Source: Verrucomicrobiota bacterium (lineage in GTDB: Bacteria > Verrucomicrobiota > Verrucomicrobiia > Opitutales > UBA953). From it: a stretch of 9,798 bases of DNA. A program made the translations under genes and the position numbers. The stretch is taken from the NCBI GenBank assembly GCA_005798925.1, contig SYID01000080.1, positions 1 to 9,798 of the forward strand. The letters run 5' to 3'. Below, one piece after another: positions 1 to 6,274 of this stretch. Positions within the stretch are counted from its first letter, which is position 1; the number at the start of each line of letters is the position of its first letter. The notes under the pieces were generated by a model. That model did not search any database, was not told the origin of the DNA, and saw only the letters and a program-made list of their open reading frames with translations.

Positions 1-138
1 CGCACCCTGACCAAGAACCCCATCACCCCCGCCGACCAGGCCGAAGCCTACTTCCTCCTCGTGACCAACCGCCTCAGCAAGACGACCGGACAGGTCATCA
101 CCGTCGACGGCGGCCTCCACGAAGCCTTCCTCCGCTAA
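1..138 (+). CDS. Short-chain dehydrogenase/reductase (SDR), C-terminal fragment
   Basis: Only the last 45 codons are present, open at the left edge and ending in TAA at 136-138. The residues TTGQVITVDGG followed by LHEAFLR match the usual C-terminal end of classical SDR oxidoreductases, where the T-G-x-x-[IV]-x-V-D-G-G strand closes the Rossmann core near the cofactor and subunit interface. The cofactor-binding GxxxGxG and the catalytic YxxxK lie outside the window, so substrate and cofactor cannot be read. The final AFLR tail recalls the SDR domain at the end of rhamnulose-1-phosphate aldolase/dehydrogenase fusions and related sugar-pathway SDRs, but this is a weak hint. It is followed by a 209-base non-coding gap, so it ends its transcription unit or is separated from the next gene by a promoter. 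Confidence 0.85.
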   Translation, partial: RTLTKNPITPADQAEAYFLLVTNRLSKTTGQVITVDGGLHEAFLR

Positions 139-312
139 GCCTGTGGCGTCGCCCTCTTCGTCCCTTGCTTTGTCGACCAGCTGACCCCTCAGGTCGGCCT
201 GACGTCGGCCAGGGTGCGGAAGCGCCCAAGGCCCGATGGAACTCTGCCTCGTCCTGGTAGGGCTGAGTCGGTGGCTTCGTTAAATCCGAACCTGTTGGCT
301 GGAAACTAATGG

Positions 313-340
313 TTTTCAGTATTTGGGTTTAAGATATAAT
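313..340 (+). promoter_or_regulatory. Sigma-70-type promoter for the 1105-residue haem protein, probably leaderless
   Basis: A perfect TATAAT lies at 335-340. TTTTCA at 313-318 (four of six matches to TTGACA) is 16 bases upstream. The ATG at 348 starts only 7 bases after the -10 box, where transcription would be expected to begin, so the mRNA would have little or no 5' leader. No Shine-Dalgarno sequence is present before the ATG. The surrounding 139-347 gap has no ORF I would support. It is AT-richer over about 280-340, and it carries several short overlapping inverted repeats at 181-214 (for example CAGG at 190-193 with CCTG at 198-201) that might end the upstream SDR transcript, without a T tract. 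Confidence 0.7.
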
Positions 341-347
341 CCCGCCG

Positions 348-3300
348 ATGAGTCCGCCCCGCCTCTTCCTCCTCCTTGCCGCGTCGCTCTCAGCTGCCGC
401 GAGCATCGGCGCCGAGGTTAAGCCGTCCAAGTGGTCGGGAGACCTCAATGTGCCCGACCCGACTTCGGTGACGTTTGACGAAGCCGGCAACGCATATGTG
501 GCCTCGACGACCCGTCGCAAGGCTGGCGACCTCGACATCCGCGAGCATCGCGTCTGGATCCCCGATGACGTCGGCCTGACGGCGCCGGAAGAGAAACTCG
601 CTTTCTACCAGAAGGAACTGGCACCCGGCAGGCTGAAGGCGCCGCGCGGCGGCCTGAAGGACCATAACAAGGACGGGTCGGTCGACTGGAAGGACCTGAC
701 CTACCACAAGGAACGCATCTACAAGCTCACGGACACCGATCGCGACGGCGTCGCCGACAAGCTCACCGTCTTCGCCGAAGGATTCAATTCGCCGGTCTCC
801 GGCATCGCCGCCGGCGTGCTCTATTTCGACGGCTGGGTCTACCTGACCGCGATCCCTGACGTCTGGCGCCTCAAGGACACCGACGGGGACGGCGTGGCGG
901 ACGTGAAGGAAGTCATCGCGACGGGTTTCGGCGGACACATCGCTTATGCCGGACACGACATGCACGGGCTGAGGCTCGGGCCGGACGGACGCATCTATTG
1001 GACCGTCGGCGACAAGGGCGGGAATGTCACCAGCAAGGAAGGCCGGAGATTCTTCTTCGCGCATGAAGGCGCCGTCCTGCGTTGCGAGCCGGACGGTAGC
1101 GGCTTCGAGGTCTTCGCCCGCGGCCTCCGCAACACCCAGGAAATCGCCTTCGACGCCTTCGGCAACGTGATCGGCGTCGATAATGACGGCGACCAGCCGA
1201 GGGAACGTGAACGGCTGATGTACCTGCTCGAGGGGTCGGACAGCGGGTGGCGGAACCAGCACCAGTATCAGGCCGTCGAGAGCCGCTGGATCAAGGAGAA
1301 CATGTGGATGCCCGCAGGTGCGGCCGACCAGCCCCTCTCGATCACCCCGCCGATCGCCAACTACTCCGACGGACCCGCCGGCTTCCTCTTCGAGCCAGGT
1401 CATGCCCTCGACGGCGACCTGCGCGGACATTTCATCCTGGACCAGTTCCCGAAAGGCAAGATGGACGCCTTCACGCTCATCCCCGACCGAGATGCCTTCC
1501 GTCAGGAGAAACTGCGCGTGATCAACCAGGGTCTGATGGGCATCGGCATGACCTGGGCACCCGATGGGCGGGCCTACTTCGCCGATTGGATCGGCGGCTA
1601 TCCGCTCGACGGCAAGGGCGCGGTCTGGCGCATGGACATCGCCCCGAACATCGACCAGACCTCCGAGGCAGTCCTCTCCAAGCCTTTCTCCGCCGTCATC
1701 CCCAAGGAGGAGCTGCTCGGACTGCTCGGACACCGCGACCAGCGTGTCCGCATCAACGCCTCGATCCGGCTCCATCGCCTCGGCGCCTGGTCGGAAATGC
1801 TGGCGCTCGCCCTGAAGGCGGAATCGCCCCGTTTCGCCCGCATCCATGCGATCTGGGGTTACGGCATGGGCGTGCGTCTTGGCAAGGTCGCCGACCTGAC
1901 CGCGTCATTGGCCTTGCTCGATGACGCCGACAGCGAGATCGTCGTGCAGACGCTGAAAATCCTGAGCGAATCCAGACCGTCCCAGGCGCTCACGGACAAA
2001 GTAGTCCAGAAGGCGGCCGGACCAGACCTCCGCTTGCGCACCCAAGCCGGCATCACGCTCGCCAAACTCGGGGGCAAAGTCCCCTTCGCTTACTTCCTGC
2101 AAGACTGCGAGGCCGCCCTCCGTCTGCCTTGGCTCCGTCACGGGCTCGTCAGCGGTCTCGCCGGAACTCAATCCTCCGAGGATCTGCTCGCCTTCGCCCA
2201 GTCCAAGTCCGGAGCCGGAGCCGAGGCAGTGTTCGCGACACTGGCCCTCGTCCGCCGGAAATCACCCCTGCTGGCCAAGCTGCTCACCCACGCCAATCCC
2301 GAGGTCGTCACCGAGGCCGCCCGGGCCATCCATGACGATGAAGGCATCCCGGCCGCCCACCCTGCCCTGGCGGCCGCCTTCGGCCAACCCAACCTCCCCT
2401 TCCACGCCGCGCGCCGGGCCTTGAACGCCAATCTACGCCAAGGCGACGAGGCGGCGCTGCAACGCGTGCTTAACTGGACGATCGCCCAGACGGAAGGCGC
2501 GCCGCTGCGGCTGGAAGCGCTCAACGCATTGTCCGTCTTCGATCAGCCGCCGGTGCTGGACTCCGTCGACGGCACCGCGCGCAAGCACCCGCCGCGTGAC
2601 CCCGCCCGAATCGCCGCCCTGATCCGGGCCAGGCAGGACGACCTCCTGAAGCTGCGGCGGCCCGAAGAGCGTGCGCTGGCGCTCAGCCTGCTCGTCAAAT
2701 ACGAAGCCGACCTGCCGTTTCCCATCCTGCAGACCCTGGCCGAGGACCTCAAGGCCTCGCCGGACGTACGCCTGCAGACGCTCCGGCTGCTCGGACGAAT
2801 CCAAGAAGAGCCCTTGGCCGTGACGCGGACCCTGCGTAACGCGGCAGGCGAAGGCAACCCGTCCGAAGTCCGCATCGAGGCCCTGAGCCAGTTGTTCAAG
2901 CGCGACAGCGCCGCGGCCCTGGAAGTCGCGCGAATCATCATTGCTTCCAAGGCCGCCAAGACGCCCGAGAAACAGGCGGTCATCCTCGCCCTGCGCGGCC
3001 GCGAGGAGCCCGCCGCGAGGTCCTTGCTCAAGGATCTCGTGACACGTCTGGCCTCCCGCCAGTTGGACGCCGGCCTGAAACTAGACGTCTTCGAAGTCGC
3101 CGGTGATTCGACGGATCGCGCCGTCGTCGGCGCCTTGAACAGTTACCTCCAGACCAGCGGCCAGGGCGCCCCGAAGCTCGCCGCACCAGGCTTGCCCTAC
3201 GAACTACTCATCGAAGGCGGTGATGCCGCCCGCGGCAAAGCCTTGGTCAACGGCCATCTGGCGGCCAACTGCACCGCCTGCCATCGCATCGACACCGCCG

Positions 3301-3665
3301 AAGGCAGCGAGGTCGGACCGGCGTTGCGCACCATCGGCTCGCAACGCACCAAGGCCGAACTCGCCGAATCCCTCGTCGATCCCTCCGCTAAAATCGTCCC
3401 GGGTTTCGGCGTCGAGACCATCGCGCTCAAGGACGGGACCACCCTGGCAGGCAGCGTGCTCAAGGAGAGCGCCAAGACCCTCGACATCAGGCTGTCCGAC
3501 GGACAGTTGAGGAAGCTCGCCGTCGATGAAGTCGCCGCGCGGACCCCGCCGGTCTCGGTCATGCCGCCGATGCTGGGCATCCTCTCCCCGGCGGAGATCC
3601 GCGACGTCGTCGCCTATCTCGCAGCCCTCAAGCCCAAGGCGGCCAAAGCCAAGGCCAAGAAATGA
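348..3665 (+). CDS. PVC-type secreted dehydrogenase/HEAT-repeat/cytochrome c (CxxCH) protein
   Basis: The protein has 1105 residues. Residues 1-22 are a signal peptide (hydrophobic LFLLLAASLSAAA core, likely cleavage after IGA), so it is exported. About residues 30-430 match the putative membrane-bound dehydrogenase domain (Piru_Ver_Nterm type, six-bladed propeller-like). This domain contains three acidic calcium-type loops: D105-N107-D109-G110-D116, D129-D131-D133-G134-D137 and D177-D179-D181-G182-D185. From about 453 to 940 the sequence is leucine/alanine-rich helical repeat of HEAT type. The C-terminal domain has the haem-binding motif C975-T-A-C978-H979, with M1072 or M1075 in MPPM as the probable distal ligand. 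This arrangement is characteristic of Planctomycetes and Verrucomicrobia, often in many copies per genome and often near sugar or polysaccharide catabolism genes. The substrate is unknown; a periplasmic oxidation passing electrons to the haem is inferred. The lysine/alanine tail (about 1094-1105) is low complexity. The start is fixed by the signal peptide and the adjacent promoter. Confidence 0.93.
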   Translation: MSPPRLFLLLAASLSAAASIGAEVKPSKWSGDLNVPDPTSVTFDEAGNAYVASTTRRKAGDLDIREHRVWIPDDVGLTAPEEKLAFYQKELAPGRLKAPRGGLKDHNKDGSVDWKDLTYHKERIYKLTDTDRDGVADKLTVFAEGFNSPVSGIAAGVLYFDGWVYLTAIPDVWRLKDTDGDGVADVKEVIATGFGGHIAYAGHDMHGLRLGPDGRIYWTVGDKGGNVTSKEGRRFFFAHEGAVLRCEPDGSGFEVFARGLRNTQEIAFDAFGNVIGVDNDGDQPRERERLMYLLEGSDSGWRNQHQYQAVESRWIKENMWMPAGAADQPLSITPPIANYSDGPAGFLFEPGHALDGDLRGHFILDQFPKGKMDAFTLIPDRDAFRQEKLRVINQGLMGIGMTWAPDGRAYFADWIGGYPLDGKGAVWRMDIAPNIDQTSEAVLSKPFSAVIPKEELLGLLGHRDQRVRINASIRLHRLGAWSEMLALALKAESPRFARIHAIWGYGMGVRLGKVADLTASLALLDDADSEIVVQTLKILSESRPSQALTDKVVQKAAGPDLRLRTQAGITLAKLGGKVPFAYFLQDCEAALRLPWLRHGLVSGLAGTQSSEDLLAFAQSKSGAGAEAVFATLALVRRKSPLLAKLLTHANPEVVTEAARAIHDDEGIPAAHPALAAAFGQPNLPFHAARRALNANLRQGDEAALQRVLNWTIAQTEGAPLRLEALNALSVFDQPPVLDSVDGTARKHPPRDPARIAALIRARQDDLLKLRRPEERALALSLLVKYEADLPFPILQTLAEDLKASPDVRLQTLRLLGRIQEEPLAVTRTLRNAAGEGNPSEVRIEALSQLFKRDSAAALEVARIIIASKAAKTPEKQAVILALRGREEPAARSLLKDLVTRLASRQLDAGLKLDVFEVAGDSTDRAVVGALNSYLQTSGQGAPKLAAPGLPYELLIEGGDAARGKALVNGHLAANCTACHRIDTAEGSEVGPALRTIGSQRTKAELAESLVDPSAKIVPGFGVETIALKDGTTLAGSVLKESAKTLDIRLSDGQLRKLAVDEVAARTPPVSVMPPMLGILSPAEIRDVVAYLAALKPKAAKAKAKK

Positions 3666-3667
3666 CC

Positions 3668-3700
3668 GAAGCAGGGTTGAATCCGGCAGCGGGCTGCTTC
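3668..3700 (+). terminator. Possible hairpin after the haem protein gene
   Basis: GAAGCAG at 3668-3674 is exactly complementary to CTGCTTC at 3694-3700, and begins two bases after the TGA stop. A competing inner stem pairs GCAG (3686-3689) with CTGC (3694-3697). There is no T tract after the stem, so it may be a weak terminator or only an mRNA 3'-end stabilising structure. The 102-base gap to the next gene leaves open whether that gene is co-transcribed. Confidence 0.3.
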
Positions 3701-3751
3701 ATCCTTCCCACATGATGGCCCGTCTCCGGCCGCCGACGCCGCCGGCAACCC

Positions 3752-3758
3752 GGGAGGA
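3752..3758 (+). promoter_or_regulatory. Strong Shine-Dalgarno site
   Basis: GGGAGGA lies 9 bases before the ATG at 3768 and would pair well with the anti-Shine-Dalgarno end of 16S rRNA. It is the only strong site of this kind before any start in the window, which supports both the 3768 start and the idea that the other genes start translation differently. An ATG follows immediately at 3771, so either methionine could serve. Confidence 0.8.
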
Positions 3759-3767
3759 CTTTCTTTA

Positions 3768-4304
3768 ATGATGAAAAAAACCTCTCCCCCTGCTGGCCTG
3801 ATCGAACTGCGTCTCAGCAACGTCGGTCAGCTCTTCAACACCATGGACCCGTCGCCGTTCCATGAACGCGACCTCGACCACGACGCCGAGGAGTTCATCC
3901 TCAGCTGGGCCCGCGAGCATGAACGCGATTCCGAACTGCGGCTGCGCGTCGTCCTGAAGCAGCCGGCGGACCCCGAGGCCGCGGAGCAGGTCCGCGAATC
4001 GGTCCGGCACTATTTCGAATATCGGGCGCGGATGGCCCGGCGGGAACTACGCGACCTCTTCCGCGAGGGCCGGACCGCCCTGATCATCGGGGTGCTGTTC
4101 CTGGCCGCGACGCTCGTCCTCCGAGGGCTGATCCCGGCCGGCGGCTGGACAGAATTCGTCCGCGAAGGGCTGACCATCTGCGGGTGGGTCGGGCTCTGGA
4201 AGCCCATCGACATCCATTTGTACCGCTGGTGGCCGCTGAAGACCCATGGTGATCTCCTGGCCCGCATCAGCCGATGCAAGGTCGAAGTCGCTTTCGAGCC
4301 CTAA
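3768..4304 (+). CDS. Small two-helix membrane protein, function unknown
   Basis: The protein has 178 residues. Residues 11-65 form a soluble region with the striking segment VGQLFNTMDPSPFHERDLD (18-36), followed by HDAEEFILSWA. I recall similar wording in conserved hypothetical proteins of several bacterial phyla, but I cannot name a family with confidence. A charged helix at 70-102 (rich in Arg and Glu) leads into a hydrophobic segment at about 103-121 and a second at about 133-148, with a short turn LIPAGGW between them. The ending has KPIDIHLYRWWPL and a further cytoplasmic stretch. The soluble N-terminal part is probably cytoplasmic, with the helices forming a hairpin in the inner membrane. 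The start is fixed by GGGAGGA 9 bases upstream. The gene sits between the haem protein and a hairpin/promoter region and may be a separate transcript. No catalytic motif is evident. Confidence 0.88.
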   Translation: MMKKTSPPAGLIELRLSNVGQLFNTMDPSPFHERDLDHDAEEFILSWAREHERDSELRLRVVLKQPADPEAAEQVRESVRHYFEYRARMARRELRDLFREGRTALIIGVLFLAATLVLRGLIPAGGWTEFVREGLTICGWVGLWKPIDIHLYRWWPLKTHGDLLARISRCKVEVAFEP

Positions 4305-4313
4305 AGTCAGGCC

Positions 4314-4339
4314 CTTACCACCCTTATGGGGTCGGTAAG
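4314..4339 (+). terminator. Stable hairpin after the small membrane protein gene
   Basis: CTTACC (4314-4319) pairs with GGTAAG (4334-4339), and ACCC (4320-4323) pairs with GGGT (4329-4332), with C4333 bulged and a five-base loop TTATG. That gives a ten-pair stem beginning 9 bases after the stop at 4302-4304. There is no T run directly after it; a T6 run occurs only at 4358-4363, so termination may be imperfect. Because the next promoter starts at about 4349, it could also be a regulator site. Confidence 0.45.
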
Positions 4340-4348
4340 AAGGGACGA

Positions 4349-4403
4349 AATAACGAATTTTTTACGAAGAGGCATTGACTGAGGGGGTACCCTGCCCCAA
4401 TCC
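4349..4403 (+). promoter_or_regulatory. Candidate promoter for the 594-residue protein
   Basis: TTGACT at 4375-4380 matches five of six bases of the -35 consensus. It is preceded by an AT-rich block with an A/T run (4349-4364) placed like an UP element. With a 17-base spacer the -10 position is CAATCC at 4398-4403, a poor match. Transcription would begin within a few bases of the ATG at 4415. The spacer holds the perfect eight-base palindrome GGGTACCC (4385-4392), which could be a repressor site. The region before the ATG is pyrimidine-rich with no Shine-Dalgarno sequence. Confidence 0.45.
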
Positions 4404-4414
4404 CAACCTTTCGC

Positions 4415-6199
4415 ATGCAGAATTTCGCGAGCCAGTGCCTGGACCAGACCAAGGCCCTCCTCAAACTCAACTTCAACTCCCTCGCTCCTGACGGCACGGT
4501 CGTGCCCGTCGACGGCGAGGTCTCCCGCGCCGATGAGCCGGGCCACGCCGCCCTGGCTTTCGGGGAATATTTCCGCGCCACCGGCGAGCTCACCCTCGAC
4601 CGGCAGAACATCGCCGAGATCGTCGCCCGGACTATCACCGCGCAGGTCCGCATCAGCCAGGGCTCCGACAACGGCATGGCCTTCGCCTGCCTTGGCCTGC
4701 TGGCGTTCGGCCCCACCCGCGAACGCAACCCGGTCTGGGAGCTCCTCGGCGAAGCCACCCGGGCCTCCATCGACGAACGTCTCGCCGTCGAGCACGACCA
4801 CCACGATCACGTCCAGGCCTTCGACGTCGCCAAGGCCGTGTGCCGGTTCTCCTTCGGCCTCACGAAGAAGGACGAGACCGGGCCGCTCGTCGACCGCTTC
4901 ATGGAGCGCATCGCCGCGGCCTCGACCGGGGGGTTCCACGACGAGGGCTCGAAGGCGGCCAACGCCGACAATTTCGGCGGCGTCTTCGACCTCTACGGCG
5001 TCGTCTCCCTGATCTTCATCCGGCAGTCCCTCCAGCTGCACGCCAATATCCAGCTGCGTGACGCCAAGCTGCCGAAACTCCGTTCGCTCGGCGAGAAATA
5101 CCTGCGCGTCATCATGGACACCGTCCGCGACGACGGCCTTGGCTGGTGCTACGGACGCGGCATCGGCGCCTACGGCCAGATGCACTGCATCACCCTCCTG
5201 CTGCAGGCCCTGCGCGACCGCTGGATCGCCGCCGACAAGGAGCCGCTCGCCCGGGACCTCGTGCGCCGGCTCTACGCCCACTTCTTCACGACCTTCTTCG
5301 ACGCCGAACACGGGCTCATCGTCATCCGCGACGCCGAACGTGACACCATCCCCGGCCACACCACGCGCATGGCCAACTTCGACGCGGCCCGCTACCTGTC
5401 GCAGTGGTCGCGCCTGGCCAAGACGATCGGCGGCGCGATGGAGGTCGTCAGGCCGGCCAGCCGCCTGCCGGTATGCCGCTTCTTCTCCTTCGACAAATCA
5501 CCGCGGAAGGAACAAGGGCTGCTCTCTTACCATGATCCGGCGTCCGGGCTGCACGTGATCCTGCCGCTGGTCTCCGCCGGCGCACACCGTTACTCCGACT
5601 CGCTGGCCTTCCCGCACATGCCAGGCGTCTTCGATTGGCCCGCCAACACGCTCACCACGCCCTTCCTGCCCGAATTCACCATCGGCGGAAAGGCCTACTC
5701 GCCGTCGTTCTACGGCAAGAACGCGCAGGTCGCCATGGGCGCCAAGGCCGGGACCTATCATTTCCGCTTCGAACAGCCCGACCTCATCGGGCTCGACGAG
5801 AAACTCTCCGCCAATCTCGCCTCCCTCAAGGTGGACTGGGAATTCGTCGGCGGCCGCGTCGTCGGCCGATTCCTGCTCACCGCCAAGTCGGCCGTCACGC
5901 TCGAGGAATTCCGGCTGGTCCTGCCGATCGCCGCGACCCACTCGCGCATGACGCCGGGCAACGCCTTGGTGCTCGGACCCGAATCGCATCGCTGCGAGGT
6001 GCTCAAGGACGACTTCCATGCGTCCTGGGCTGAGACTAAAATCGTCAGCGACAACCCTCGGCACCGCACCTGCTGGGGCAAGGTCCACTTCTACCAGACG
6101 CTGCAACGCGACAAGCCCATGCCCCTTCGGGCCGGCGCGAGCTACGCGTTCGAGATCGCCTACCAGCCCCACGTCGTGCGGGCCGGCGACGCGGTCTGA
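4415..6199 (+). CDS. Uncharacterised cytosolic protein, probably helical toroid plus beta-sandwich
   Basis: The protein has 594 residues and I do not recognise a named family. There is no signal peptide or membrane segment, so it should be cytosolic. Residues 1-340 are predominantly helical, with repeated motif-like stretches (HAALAFGEYF at 44-53, DNGMAFACLGLLAFG at 85-99, GWCYGRGIGAYGQMH at 243-257) that resemble alpha/alpha-barrel enzymes of polysaccharide-lyase or unsaturated-glycan-hydrolase type. Residues 350-590 look mostly beta, as in the sandwich that follows the toroid in heparinase II/III-like and PL8-like lyases. A histidine-rich patch EHDHHDH at 126-132 and the W244/Y246/R248/Y253/H257 cluster are candidates for an active or metal site. 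This fold assignment is inference from pattern only. The gene has its own candidate promoter and is followed 75 bases later by metG, with no evident functional link. Stop TGA at 6197-6199. Confidence 0.8.
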   Translation: MQNFASQCLDQTKALLKLNFNSLAPDGTVVPVDGEVSRADEPGHAALAFGEYFRATGELTLDRQNIAEIVARTITAQVRISQGSDNGMAFACLGLLAFGPTRERNPVWELLGEATRASIDERLAVEHDHHDHVQAFDVAKAVCRFSFGLTKKDETGPLVDRFMERIAAASTGGFHDEGSKAANADNFGGVFDLYGVVSLIFIRQSLQLHANIQLRDAKLPKLRSLGEKYLRVIMDTVRDDGLGWCYGRGIGAYGQMHCITLLLQALRDRWIAADKEPLARDLVRRLYAHFFTTFFDAEHGLIVIRDAERDTIPGHTTRMANFDAARYLSQWSRLAKTIGGAMEVVRPASRLPVCRFFSFDKSPRKEQGLLSYHDPASGLHVILPLVSAGAHRYSDSLAFPHMPGVFDWPANTLTTPFLPEFTIGGKAYSPSFYGKNAQVAMGAKAGTYHFRFEQPDLIGLDEKLSANLASLKVDWEFVGGRVVGRFLLTAKSAVTLEEFRLVLPIAATHSRMTPGNALVLGPESHRCEVLKDDFHASWAETKIVSDNPRHRTCWGKVHFYQTLQRDKPMPLRAGASYAFEIAYQPHVVRAGDAV

Positions 6200-6274
6200 G
6201 CCGGGTTTCCCCTTCGAGGCCGCCTTCGGGATTGTCCTGCGGCGTCCGTCTCCCCTATCCCTATGGGGTCCCTC

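Noticed and set aside
270..300. T-loop-like sequence on the - strand suggesting a tRNA
   Set aside because: GGTTCGG followed by ATTTAAC resembles a T loop, but there is no matching stem, no anticodon arm and no acceptor stem around it.
390..1847. 485-codon open frame on the - strand inside the haem protein gene
   Set aside because: It is antisense to a gene with clear domains. Its composition (Gly, Val, Glu, Asp, Arg) mirrors the codon bias of the sense strand, and it shows no recognisable motif.
4307..5359. 350-codon open frame on the - strand inside the 594-residue protein gene
   Set aside because: Antisense shadow frame, low complexity, no motif. The + strand frame is longer, has a promoter-like region and a coherent protein.
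6200..6240. Possible terminator between the 594-residue protein gene and metG
   Set aside because: Only short CCTTCG/CGAGG pairings with loops too small, and no T tract.
6263..6274. Upstream ATG for metG adding MGSL
   Set aside because: Possible but less likely: family members start just ahead of the FYITT strand, and no ribosome site favours the upstream ATG.
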